Source: Campylobacteraceae bacterium | Lineage (GTDB): Bacteria; Campylobacterota; Campylobacteria; Campylobacterales; Sulfurovaceae | Length of the DNA stretch: 64,000 nucleotides | Direction: 5' to 3' | Assembly: GCA_027065385.1 (NCBI GenBank) | Contig: JAMOOP010000130.1 | Coordinates: 1-64,000 of the forward strand | Part shown: piece by piece, positions 46,477 through 55,568 of the stretch | How positions within the stretch are numbered: the first letter of the stretch is position 1 | How the letters are laid out: each line of letters starts with the position of its first letter | Program-made: the position numbers and the translations under genes | Notes under the pieces: generated by a model | Told to the model about the DNA's origin: nothing | Databases searched by the model: none | The model's input: only the letters and a program-made list of their open reading frames with translations

Positions 46477-47133
46477 ATGAAAATTTTTAAAAAATTAATA
46501 CTACCAATAGTAATGGTAGTAGCAAGTGTAGTAAATTTAGCTCTTATTATCTCTTTATACATATATATTCAAGCTGTAACGCATGAAAATATAAATGAGT
46601 GTACCAACTCAACAATAAATGATTTTAATGTTAAAATATGCACATATAGAGCCAATAATAGAGAGGTAGATATAACAACTTATGATTTTAATCAAAAAAG
46701 AGTAATTATTTTAAGTGCAAATAACTCTTATGATAGTAATCAAACCAAGTTTATAACTAAAGTATTAAAAGAGAGTATAGGAGAACCTAAAAAAGTAAAA
46801 GCAATTAAAATAGTTGCACACTCAAATATTGCTGAAAATAGTGACTCTCTAGCTAAAAAAAGAGCTTTAAAACTAAAAAATATTATTAGTAAAATAGGTT
46901 GTAGTAGAAATACTATCTCAACTAAATATAATAAAGAGCCATTTTTAAATGAGATAGATATGAAACTAAATGGAACTCTACTTAGAGTTTTAGAGCTACA
47001 TTCAGATGTAGTAGAGTTAAAAAATGAGCTAAATATCTCAAAAGGAAGAAAAATAAAAAAAGAGCTACTTGATAAATATAGAGATAGATTAGAGCCTTAT
47101 AGTAGTAGTGTTATTTTGGTCTCTTTTAAATAG
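46477..47133 (+). CDS. Membrane-anchored protein with a weak OmpA-like domain
   Basis: A 218-residue protein with one N-terminal helix (9-32) and a periplasmic part. The segment KVKAIKIVAHSNIAEN, then SLAKKRALKLKNIISKIG, resembles an OmpA peptidoglycan-binding fold but lacks the full Asp/Arg set. It is 8 nt after the NuoH-like gene and its 3' end overlaps the GTG candidate start of the methyltransferase gene. It has no known role in such complexes; it may be cargo of the insertion or an anchoring protein. Confidence 0.5.
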   Translation: MKIFKKLILPIVMVVASVVNLALIISLYIYIQAVTHENINECTNSTINDFNVKICTYRANNREVDITTYDFNQKRVIILSANNSYDSNQTKFITKVLKESIGEPKKVKAIKIVAHSNIAENSDSLAKKRALKLKNIISKIGCSRNTISTKYNKEPFLNEIDMKLNGTLLRVLELHSDVVELKNELNISKGRKIKKELLDKYRDRLEPYSSSVILVSFK

Positions 47134-48949
47134 TAAAGGATTTATAATTAGTAGATTAAATACTCAAAAAGAATATACCGTTATAGAACTCTTTGCAGGT
47201 GCAGGTGGTTTAGCCTTAGGATTGGAACAAGCAGGATTTAGTACTAAAATAGCTGTAGAGTTAAATAGATGGGCAATCGAAACACTAAAAGCTAATCGCC
47301 CACATTGGAATATTGTTCAAGAGGATATTACTAAGATTTCAGAAATTGGAATTAAATCCTATCTCAGAGATAATCAGGAGATAGATTTATTATCAGGTGG
47401 GTATCCTTGTCAATCTTTTAGTTATGCAGGTAAAAAACTCGGATTAGAAGATACTAGAGGTACACTATTTTCCGATTTTGCTAAAATCCTAAAAGAGATT
47501 AAGCCTAAAATGTTTTTAGCTGAAAATGTAAAAGGTTTAGTAACTCATGATAAGGGTAGAACTTTACAAGTTATGATTGATGTCTTTAAAGAGGTTGGAT
47601 ATTTTGTTCAATACAAAGTTCTTAATTCAGTAGATTATGGAGTAGCTCAAAAGAGACAAAGAGTTTTAATTATTGGAACAAGAGAGGATATTAGAGAAAA
47701 GATTGGTGAAGATTATACTTTTCCTAAACCATATAAAAAGAAATTAGTTCTAAAAGATGTCTTAAAAGATGTTCCTCCATCTCCTTGTGCAACCTATAAT
47801 GAAAAGAAAAAAGAGGTATTAAAATATGTAAAAGCTGGTGGTTGTTGGAGAGATTTACCTGATGAGGTAGCGAGAGAGTATATGATGAGTACTTACTTTA
47901 TGGGAGGGGGTAGAACTGGAATTGCAAGAAGATTATCTTGGGACGAAGCAGGACTTACAGTTTTATGTACCCCATCACAAAAACAGACTGAAAGATGTCA
48001 CCCTGATGAATTAAGACCTTTTAGTGTACGAGAAAATGCTAGAATTCAATCTTTTCCTGATAGTTGGGAGTTTAAAGGCTCAATGGCAGAGCAGTATAAA
48101 CAGGTAGGAAATGCTGTACCTGTTAATATGGCTAAAGAGGTTGGATTATCTATTATAGAATATCTAAGCAAACTAGAGGAAAAAAGTATGAAAAGATATA
48201 ATCTTAGTTTTATAGATGATAAAGATTTATTTAACCATGTTAAAGAGACTATAGAAAAATATAGATTTAAAATAACTCTAAAAGAGTTTAATAAAAATTT
48301 AATAGACCCTATAAAATTAACCTTTGATTCTAAAGTGTATGGAAAAAGTATAGAAGAGATTATTGAAGCAGAGTCAATAAGACAGATGGATAAATCAAAT
48401 AGCAATAATATTGGATATTTCCAACAAAATATCTTTAAATATATATATCATAAAGATACAAAACAGACAAATTGGAGTGTTCCTAAAAAAGGTTTTGATA
48501 TTATAAATGAGGTTGATAAAATCTATGTAGAAATGAAAAATAAACACAATACTATGAACTCCTCATCTTCTCAAAAAACCTTTATGAGAATGCAGAGTAA
48601 AATTTTAAATACCCCAAATGCTGAATGTATGTTAGTAGAGGTCATAGCTAAAAATAGTCAAAATATACCATGGCAAATCTCTTTAGATGGAGAGAGTATA
48701 ACTAATAAACAGATTAGAAGAGTATCAATAGATAAATTTTATGAGTTAGTTACAGGAGAGAAAGAGGGATTTAAACAGTTAGTAGAGACTCTACCAAAAG
48801 TAATGAATGATGTTTTAGAAGAAATAAAACAAAATGGTATTGAAAATAGTGTATTTAGTGAATTAAAAAATATAGATAGTAATATCTTAAAAAGTTTGTA
48901 TCTCTTGTCTTTTAAGAAGTATGAAGGGTTTGAGAAATTTGATATATAA
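47108..48949 (+). CDS. Fused cytosine-5 DNA methyltransferase and Eco47II-type restriction endonuclease
   Basis: 613 residues. Residues about 23-355 are a complete C5 methyltransferase: motif I VIELFAGAGGLALG, motif IV GYPCQSFSYAG with catalytic Cys101, motif VI AENVKGL, motif VIII QKRQRVLIIG, and motif X GNAVPVNMA. Residues about 361-613 match the Eco47II/Sau96I restriction endonuclease family (NLSFIDDKDLFNHVKETIEK, FNKNLIDPIKLTFDSKVYG, QMDKSNSNNIGYFQQNIFKY, KKGFDIINEVDKIYVEMKNKHNTM). Such enzymes recognise GGNCC or GGWCC. Start: the GTG at 47108 overlaps the previous gene; an ATT at 47147 follows TAAAGGA (47133-47140) by 6 nt and gives the natural length. An internal ATG at 48188 could start a free endonuclease. 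It interrupts the respiratory operon. Confidence 0.9.
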   Translation: MLFWSLLNSKGFIISRLNTQKEYTVIELFAGAGGLALGLEQAGFSTKIAVELNRWAIETLKANRPHWNIVQEDITKISEIGIKSYLRDNQEIDLLSGGYPCQSFSYAGKKLGLEDTRGTLFSDFAKILKEIKPKMFLAENVKGLVTHDKGRTLQVMIDVFKEVGYFVQYKVLNSVDYGVAQKRQRVLIIGTREDIREKIGEDYTFPKPYKKKLVLKDVLKDVPPSPCATYNEKKKEVLKYVKAGGCWRDLPDEVAREYMMSTYFMGGGRTGIARRLSWDEAGLTVLCTPSQKQTERCHPDELRPFSVRENARIQSFPDSWEFKGSMAEQYKQVGNAVPVNMAKEVGLSIIEYLSKLEEKSMKRYNLSFIDDKDLFNHVKETIEKYRFKITLKEFNKNLIDPIKLTFDSKVYGKSIEEIIEAESIRQMDKSNSNNIGYFQQNIFKYIYHKDTKQTNWSVPKKGFDIINEVDKIYVEMKNKHNTMNSSSSQKTFMRMQSKILNTPNAECMLVEVIAKNSQNIPWQISLDGESITNKQIRRVSIDKFYELVTGEKEGFKQLVETLPKVMNDVLEEIKQNGIENSVFSELKNIDSNILKSLYLLSFKKYEGFEKFDI

Positions 48950-48973
48950 TATCTAAATAATAAGGAAGATAAA

Positions 48974-49585
48974 ATGCAAGAAGGATTTATAGACTATCAA
49001 AAAGTCTTAGAAAATGAGGAACATGCAATAAAAAGTACCCAAAGTGCAATACAAAAAGCTATAGATTGGTTTCGCTCTAAGAGTATGTTTGTTTTAGCTT
49101 ATGGAACAGGTTGTGGGGCTATTGAGATGCCACCAACCTTTACAAGTCGATATGATATTGAGAGGATTGGAGTAGTAGGAGTTGCAACCCCTAGACAAGC
49201 TGATGTTTTAATAGTTTCAGGATATTGCTCTTATAAGACTCTCAAAAGAGTTATACGAAGTTATGAGCAGATGAGTGAACCAAAATATGTTATAGCTTTG
49301 GGGAGTTGTACTATTAATGGTGGTATGTATTGGGACAGTTATAATACTATTAAGAGATTAGAAGATTATATACCTGTAGATATATTTGTTAATGGGTGTA
49401 TGCCTAGACCTGAAGCTCTGATTGAGGGGTTTGTTAAACTTCAAGATAATATTAAAAATAGTAAAAAAGAGGCTGGATTTATTAAATATAGAGAAAATAA
49501 TGAGTTTTATAAAGAAAACCAAAAAAAGATATTTGGGGATAATATAGAACCTACTTATGAGGCTAATTTTGCAGGAATGAATTAA
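48974..49585 (+). CDS. NuoB-like small subunit (Mbs/Mbh subunit J)
   Basis: 203 residues of the iron-sulfur subunit that carries the cluster nearest the active site. Conserved block MSEPKYVIALGSCTINGG, then PVDIFVNGCMPRPEALIEG. The cysteines are Cys47 (GTGCGAIEM, where NuoB has a CC pair), Cys85 (VSGYC), Cys112 and Cys142. The classical second N-terminal Cys is Gly48, and Cys85 is an extra, possibly substituting ligand. It is preceded by a strong AAGGAAG and is separated from the NuoC-like gene by two defence genes. Confidence 0.88.
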   Translation: MQEGFIDYQKVLENEEHAIKSTQSAIQKAIDWFRSKSMFVLAYGTGCGAIEMPPTFTSRYDIERIGVVGVATPRQADVLIVSGYCSYKTLKRVIRSYEQMSEPKYVIALGSCTINGGMYWDSYNTIKRLEDYIPVDIFVNGCMPRPEALIEGFVKLQDNIKNSKKEAGFIKYRENNEFYKENQKKIFGDNIEPTYEANFAGMN

Positions 49586-49597
49586 TATCTAAAACAA

Positions 49598-52500
49598 ATG
49601 AAAAAAGAAATAGAATTAGAAATACAAAAACGGAAAGATATTTATAAATCATCTCCTGATGATATGATTTCTGCATATAATAGAGAACTTGAAACAGAAA
49701 AAGAGTACAACGGTAGACAACTTTTAGAACTTCTTCAAAATGCTGACGATGAAAATTCAGATGAAGTCTATATTGAGTTAAATACTAAAAATAGTCAGCT
49801 AATTATTGCTAATAGAGGTACACATTGTAAATCATTCAGCCTCGATGGTATTAAATCTTTAATGATTTCAAATTTAAGTTCAAAAGTTACAAAAAAATAT
49901 ATAGGGAATAAAGGATTAGGGTTTCGTTCTATTATAAATTGGAGCAATAAAGTTATTATTAATAGTAATAATCTTGATATTATTTTTTCTAAAGAGATAG
50001 TTAATGATATATTTGATGAACTTTTCACCAAAGATGATGAAAATAAATTTATTGAAAAGAGAAATTTGCCACAAGGCACAAAACCTATTCCTTTTTTGGC
50101 TATGCCAAAAGTAGTTGAAAATATACAAAATAAATGGATAACAAAAATAACCATAGAGTATAAAGATAGTTTTTTAGATGATATAAAAGAACAGATAAAT
50201 GACTTAAAAAATGAAATTTTACTTTTTTTAAATCACTTAGTAAAACTAACGCTTAATATTGATGGAGAAATTAGAGAAGTTATAAAAAAACAAGATAATG
50301 AATTTATTTATATAAATAATGAAAAATGGACAATATATGAGGATGAAGCTAAACTTCCTAAGAGGTTATGGGAAAAAAAGAATGAAGAAGAATTTTATAA
50401 TCTAAAACTTGCTCTTAAAGAGGATTATGATATTCAAAATAATTTACTTTTTGCCTATTTTCCCACTCATATAAGTATGGATTTTCCTTTTATTATTCAT
50501 GGTACATTTGATTTAAATAGTTCAAGAAATAGTATTAATAAAAGTGATAAAAATAGATATATCTTAGAAAAACTTGTATTGTTAATTACAAAAACAGCAA
50601 AAGAGTTAACCCAAAATGAAGTAAGTTATAAAGCATTAGAATTTTTATTATATAAGGATGAACATCCAACTTTAGAGACATTAGGTTTTTATGAACAGTT
50701 AGATAATGCCATAGAAGAATTGGAAATCTTTCCTTGTATAGATAATACTTATCGGAAAAGAGAAGATGTAGTTTATATTAGTAATGAATTTTCCAATTTT
50801 ATAACAAAAGTAAATGCAGTTGACTTATTTTCAAATCTTTTAATTTCGACAGAACAAAGCGTTATAGATGTATCTATATATGAACTAAATAATTCCATTT
50901 CTACTTCTACTGAGAAACTCAATCTCTTAAGTCAAAAAATTTCAAATATAGAGGATAGAGTCAATTTAATTTATATTTTTTATCATACATTTAAAAGAGA
51001 AAATAAATTGTTGTTTCTCATTGATGAAAAAAAAGAGTTTATTCCTATAGAAGATAAAGTTTATACTCCTAACTTAGGTGTGCATATTGAAATTCCTAGT
51101 TATGTAGATATTAGATTTATACATAATGAACTTTATAAAAAATTACTTCAAAAATTTAATGCTACACCTCAACAATTAGTTGAGAAATTAAAGGAAATGA
51201 CTAATATTGAAAGTTATAATGCAAAATCTATTTTAAATAAAATTGTAGTAGCTACGAATAAAGAGTTAAAAAAAGACAATATAGATAAAATAAGAATTAT
51301 TAAAGAGATGGTATTATCTTTATATTCTAACTATAAATCTCTTGATAGTAAAATTTTTATTGATGCTAAAGTGCAATTAATTGCAAAAAATAAGAGCATA
51401 GTTAAAGCAAATGATTTATACTTATCAAAAACCTATCCATCTGGAGAATTAACTGAAGAGTTATTTGGAGAAATATTTAAAGATAATCAATTTTTAATTG
51501 ATATTAATTTTTGGGAATTTAAATATGAGAATAAAAATGATATTGAAAGCTTTTTTTTATGGTTAGGAGTTAATCAATATACTAAATATAGTATTTCTAA
51601 TATAAATAAACAATGGGAATATAAAAAAAATATTTTTAAAAATACAAACTATACAAAAATATATGATGAAGAAATTATACAAATTGATAATATAGAGTTA
51701 ATTTTGCATTATATATCTAAAGAAAAATTATTAACTTGGATTTTATTGGATAGAAAACTTTTTAGTGAGATATTAGATAAAAAGATATATAAATATTTTT
51801 ATAGAACATACCATTATTTAACAGATACCATCTCTTATATTAGATTTCAATTATCGAAAGCTTTTAAAGACTATTTTATAACTACAGATGAAAAATTTTC
51901 TAAAATTATAAATGATAATCCAATTAATTTTAATTATTATTTATTAAAAAAATATGCTTTATCACAAAGAGATATTGAAAGTTTAATTTTAAAGTTAGGT
52001 GCAGTTGAAGAGTTTAAAGAGTTATCAAAAGATAAAGTCATTGATATTTTAAAAAAATTATCTTTTACATCTCTAAATGGAGAATATACTCAAAGAGTAT
52101 ATCAGTTGGCATATAAAAATTTTTATGAACAATATTTTTATATTCATCTTGGAGAGATTAATTTATTTGCAAAAAAAGATGGTATTTCTAGTTATTTTAA
52201 TCAAAATAAAGTTTATTATAGTGGCAATACAAAAATACCCAAACAGATTATTAGAAGAAAAGCTATTTTTAATTTTCCAAAAGGATATGGTAGTAAAAAA
52301 GTTACAGATTTTTTTGCTATAAATGATTTAAGTAAATTAGAACTTAAATTAATTAGTAAAATTCCTATATCTCATTTAACGGATAAATTCAATAAGCTTT
52401 TTAAAAGATTAATTCCATTTATTTTAGCTTATAGGATAAAAGATATTGAAAAAGATAAAACTGCATATAGTGAATTTAATAAATTAAAAAAAATATATTT

Positions 52501-53932
52501 AATTCTTTGTGAAGAGGTTCGATATGATTTTGAAACTCAAGAGTATGAGTTAGAATATAGTGATTATTTAAAAGATGGAAATGAGTATCTTATTCATGTG
52601 AATAGAGATAGTACAATTGATGAGTTAAGAAATGATTTTGATTTTATTGATACTTTTTCAGATATTTTAGGTTTAGTTTTTGGACTTGAAGAGACAAAAA
52701 TATTTAGAGATATTATTAAAAATAATATCAATTATATTGAAAGAATGATTATTAATAATTTAGGAATAGAAGCATTACATAGAGCTAAATCTATAATGGG
52801 AATAGATAATGAAGAAGAATTATTTTGGAAAATAGTTTATAAATCTCTTAATAGAGAATATATAGATAAATCTAATAATTTATTAGACTTAATAAAAAAT
52901 GATTTAGAGTTAAAAATAGATATAACAACAATAAATTATCAAAATTTAAATGCCAAAAACAGTTTAAAAGTAATAAAAGAGCTATTTATAGAATTAGGAT
53001 TAGAGGTTGAAAATTATAATAATCACGAACCATATTATCAACTTAATTTTTCAAAATATCATAATTATAATCTATTAAACTGTTTTCATGATAATCAAAA
53101 AAGATTTGAACAGCATCTTTATAAATATTGCAAAAAGAACTCAAAAGAGAAAGATTTTTTATTTCTTTTAGATAAATATACTCATAATAGTGAATTTGTA
53201 AAAGACAATGTATTAAATATAGATTATCAAAATATTGTTCAACAATTTATTAAAGAAAATTTTGAATTTAATATAGATAGTCCAATAGATGAGGTTATAG
53301 ATTATCAATCAATATACGAAAAAAATAAATTAGAGATTGATTTTGAAAAGATTAAAGGGCAAAGAGAATATGATAGCCTTTTATATTTTGATAAGTTAGA
53401 TGAAATTAAAAAATATATAAAAAGTTTAAAAAAAGAAGAACAGCCCAAGTCAAATAATTCTCCTAAGAAACCCCCTAAACCCATTATTGAAAATCCAAAA
53501 ATAGAAAAGCCTTTTCTACCTAAAAGAAATGGAGGAAAAGGAGGTAAGGGTGGAACTTATAATCCTAATAGAGATAGAGCCAAAGAAGATAAAGGGAAAA
53601 ATGCAGAAAAAAATGTTGTTCAAACGCTAAAAAAAGAGTTTGGAGAAAATAATGTTGATTGGGTAAATGATGATACTATTGGATATGATATTAAATATAA
53701 AAATAAACAAGATATATGGAAATATGTAGAGGTTAAAGTTTATTCAAATAGTAAATTCTTTTTGAGTAAAAATGAAAAGAGATTTGTAGAGAAAAATAAA
53801 GAAAATTATGAGATTTTTTTAGTAGCAGAAGAAGAGATTTATAGGCTAACAAATATAGATTTTTATGATAGAGATAAATTTATTTTAGAGGCTAATAGTT
53901 ATGAAGTTTATTATAATATCAAAAAGAGATAA
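49598..53932 (+). CDS. GHKL (sacsin/HSP90-like) ATPase with C-terminal DUF3883 nuclease-like domain
   Basis: 1444 residues. The N-terminus is a GHKL ATPase: N-box ELLQNADDE (Glu44, Asn48, Asp50), ANRGT loop, and glycine box GNKGLGFRS (103-111). A 1200-residue middle is unrecognised, Lys/Asn/Ile-rich and mostly helical. A Gly/Lys linker (about 1310-1325) precedes a DUF3883 (NOV) domain at about 1332-1444 with the PDDEXK pattern Asp1364 (GYDIKY), Glu1378 and Lys1380 (YVEVKV). This domain order is found in anti-phage ATPases beside restriction systems. It is tightly followed by a DUF1016 nuclease gene (2-nt gap) and lies inside a respiratory operon. Base composition is even more AT-rich than its neighbours. 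Confidence 0.82.
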   Translation: MKKEIELEIQKRKDIYKSSPDDMISAYNRELETEKEYNGRQLLELLQNADDENSDEVYIELNTKNSQLIIANRGTHCKSFSLDGIKSLMISNLSSKVTKKYIGNKGLGFRSIINWSNKVIINSNNLDIIFSKEIVNDIFDELFTKDDENKFIEKRNLPQGTKPIPFLAMPKVVENIQNKWITKITIEYKDSFLDDIKEQINDLKNEILLFLNHLVKLTLNIDGEIREVIKKQDNEFIYINNEKWTIYEDEAKLPKRLWEKKNEEEFYNLKLALKEDYDIQNNLLFAYFPTHISMDFPFIIHGTFDLNSSRNSINKSDKNRYILEKLVLLITKTAKELTQNEVSYKALEFLLYKDEHPTLETLGFYEQLDNAIEELEIFPCIDNTYRKREDVVYISNEFSNFITKVNAVDLFSNLLISTEQSVIDVSIYELNNSISTSTEKLNLLSQKISNIEDRVNLIYIFYHTFKRENKLLFLIDEKKEFIPIEDKVYTPNLGVHIEIPSYVDIRFIHNELYKKLLQKFNATPQQLVEKLKEMTNIESYNAKSILNKIVVATNKELKKDNIDKIRIIKEMVLSLYSNYKSLDSKIFIDAKVQLIAKNKSIVKANDLYLSKTYPSGELTEELFGEIFKDNQFLIDINFWEFKYENKNDIESFFLWLGVNQYTKYSISNINKQWEYKKNIFKNTNYTKIYDEEIIQIDNIELILHYISKEKLLTWILLDRKLFSEILDKKIYKYFYRTYHYLTDTISYIRFQLSKAFKDYFITTDEKFSKIINDNPINFNYYLLKKYALSQRDIESLILKLGAVEEFKELSKDKVIDILKKLSFTSLNGEYTQRVYQLAYKNFYEQYFYIHLGEINLFAKKDGISSYFNQNKVYYSGNTKIPKQIIRRKAIFNFPKGYGSKKVTDFFAINDLSKLELKLISKIPISHLTDKFNKLFKRLIPFILAYRIKDIEKDKTAYSEFNKLKKIYLILCEEVRYDFETQEYELEYSDYLKDGNEYLIHVNRDSTIDELRNDFDFIDTFSDILGLVFGLEETKIFRDIIKNNINYIERMIINNLGIEALHRAKSIMGIDNEEELFWKIVYKSLNREYIDKSNNLLDLIKNDLELKIDITTINYQNLNAKNSLKVIKELFIELGLEVENYNNHEPYYQLNFSKYHNYNLLNCFHDNQKRFEQHLYKYCKKNSKEKDFLFLLDKYTHNSEFVKDNVLNIDYQNIVQQFIKENFEFNIDSPIDEVIDYQSIYEKNKLEIDFEKIKGQREYDSLLYFDKLDEIKKYIKSLKKEEQPKSNNSPKKPPKPIIENPKIEKPFLPKRNGGKGGKGGTYNPNRDRAKEDKGKNAEKNVVQTLKKEFGENNVDWVNDDTIGYDIKYKNKQDIWKYVEVKVYSNSKFFLSKNEKRFVEKNKENYEIFLVAEEEIYRLTNIDFYDRDKFILEANSYEVYYNIKKR

Positions 53933-53934
53933 TT

Positions 53935-55023
53935 ATGCAATTAATAGATAAATTTGAAACCCTTATATTTCAAATAGAAGAGATTCATAATATATTGCAA
54001 AATAGAGCAATTAAAAGTGTTAGTAGAAATTTAACTATTCGTAATTGGCTTATTGGTTATTATATTATTGAGTATGAACAAAAAGGGGAAGATAGAGCTA
54101 AGTATGGTGATAGGGTTATAGATAATTTAGTAAAAAGATTAAAACATATAAAAGGAATGTCAAAAAGTAATCTTAAACTATTTAGACAATTCTATACCTC
54201 ATATCCACAGATAATAGAGGTTATATCAAATGATTTTAAACAGATAAATCAAAAAAGCCTGACACTGTCTGACCAATTTATAATTCCTACAGAAAAACTT
54301 ATAAATAGTTTCTCTTTTAGTCATTTTATTGAACTCTTAAAAATTAACGAACCAACTAAACGCCTATTTTATGAGATTGAAGGAGTTAAAGGAAATTGGA
54401 GTGTGCGAGAATTAAGAAGACAGATAAATTCGGCAACTTATGAAAGAATAGGATTATCTAAAGATAAAAAAGATATGATTAAAACTATTCAATCTAAAAG
54501 TGAAACTATATTACCTCAACAGATTATTAAAGACCCATATATATTAGAATTTACAGGTTTAGAAGAGAAGATAAAATATAGTGAAAATGATTTAGAAGAG
54601 GCACTACTTAATCATTTTCAAGATTTTTTATTGGAACTTGGTAATGGTTTCTGTTTTGAGGCTAGACAAAAGAGAATTTCAATAGATAATGAGCATGATA
54701 GAGTTGATTTAGTATTTTATCATCGTATTTTAAAATGTCATATTCTTATAGATTTAAAGATACGAGAGTTCTCTTATGCTGATATTGGGCAGATGAATTT
54801 TTATTTAAACTTTTACAAAAATGAGATAATTCAGAAGACAGATAATCCACCTATTGGATTAATATTATGTGCCAATAAAAATAAAACTAAAGTTGAATAT
54901 GCTACAGCAGGATTAGATAATCAACTTTTTGTATCAAAATATAAAATAAATTTACCATCAATTAAAAAAATAGAAACTTTTTTACATGATGAATTTATTA
55001 ATCTAAATAAAGGATTGAAATGA
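53935..55023 (+). CDS. DUF1016 (YhcG-type) PDDEXK nuclease, full length
   Basis: 362 residues: an N-terminal DUF1016 helical domain (GEDRAKYGDRVIDNLVKRL, GMSKSNLKLFRQFY, VRELRRQINSATYERIGLS) and a C-terminal nuclease (residues about 205-345) with Asp in DRVDLVFYHR, Asp-x-Lys in ILIDLKIREFS and DNPPIGLILCANK. All expected catalytic positions are present, unlike the copy at 4847. It follows the GHKL gene by 2 nt; its TGA overlaps the ATG of the NuoC-like gene by 4 nt, so translation is coupled. Related proteins occur with restriction systems and retron-like loci. Confidence 0.85.
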   Translation: MQLIDKFETLIFQIEEIHNILQNRAIKSVSRNLTIRNWLIGYYIIEYEQKGEDRAKYGDRVIDNLVKRLKHIKGMSKSNLKLFRQFYTSYPQIIEVISNDFKQINQKSLTLSDQFIIPTEKLINSFSFSHFIELLKINEPTKRLFYEIEGVKGNWSVRELRRQINSATYERIGLSKDKKDMIKTIQSKSETILPQQIIKDPYILEFTGLEEKIKYSENDLEEALLNHFQDFLLELGNGFCFEARQKRISIDNEHDRVDLVFYHRILKCHILIDLKIREFSYADIGQMNFYLNFYKNEIIQKTDNPPIGLILCANKNKTKVEYATAGLDNQLFVSKYKINLPSIKKIETFLHDEFINLNKGLK

Positions 55024-55568
55024 TAGAAATTTTAAAAAAACAGTACGAAATAGAAGAAAAAGGTAATAGACTCTTTAAAATCAATATAGAAAAAGATAAG
55101 CTCTTAAATACTATAGATTTTATTAGTCTAAATAGTAACTTTATAACACTATCTCAAATAGCTTGTGCTGATTGGATAGAAGATGAGATTTTTAGTTTAA
55201 ATTATATTTTAACTACTGATAGAAGAGATAAAAATTTAATGGTTGAGGTTAATATTCCAAGAGTTGATAGTAAACTTCCAACCCTTTTAAATCTTTTTCC
55301 ACAAGCTGAAGTTATGGAGAGAGATTTACATGAGATGTATGGTATTGATTTTATTGGAAACCCTACTCTATACGATTTTGCTCTTGAAGATTGGAAAGAG
55401 ATACCACCTTTAAGAAGAGAGTTTGATACTTTAGAGTATGTAAATAGTAACTTTGAATTTAGAAAAGGTAGAGAAGATAATAGAGATGTTAAGGTTGAGA
55501 TAAAAAGAAGAAGAGCCGAAGCTAAAAAATTAAAAGCTAAAAAGGAGGCTAAAAATGGTAGCAGATAA
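55020..55568 (+). CDS. NuoC-like subunit (Mbs/Mbh subunit K)
   Basis: A 182-residue 30-kDa-type subunit. Conserved NuoC block LPTLLNLFPQAEVMERDLHEMYGIDFIGNP, in which ERDLHEMYGI matches the family's ERExYDMFGI. The C-terminal 30 residues are a Lys/Arg-rich tail (KIKRRRAEAKKLKAKK-like). The start overlaps the defence gene by 4 nt; the ribosome site AAAGGATTGAA lies inside that gene. It overlaps the NuoD-like gene by 14 nt. Confidence 0.88.
   Translation: MIEILKKQYEIEEKGNRLFKINIEKDKLLNTIDFISLNSNFITLSQIACADWIEDEIFSLNYILTTDRRDKNLMVEVNIPRVDSKLPTLLNLFPQAEVMERDLHEMYGIDFIGNPTLYDFALEDWKEIPPLRREFDTLEYVNSNFEFRKGREDNRDVKVEIKRRRAEAKKLKAKKEAKNGSR

Noticed and set aside
51795..52330. Short overlapping reading frames in the GHKL gene
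   Set aside because: They are isoleucine/lysine-rich frames expected by chance in very AT-rich coding DNA.
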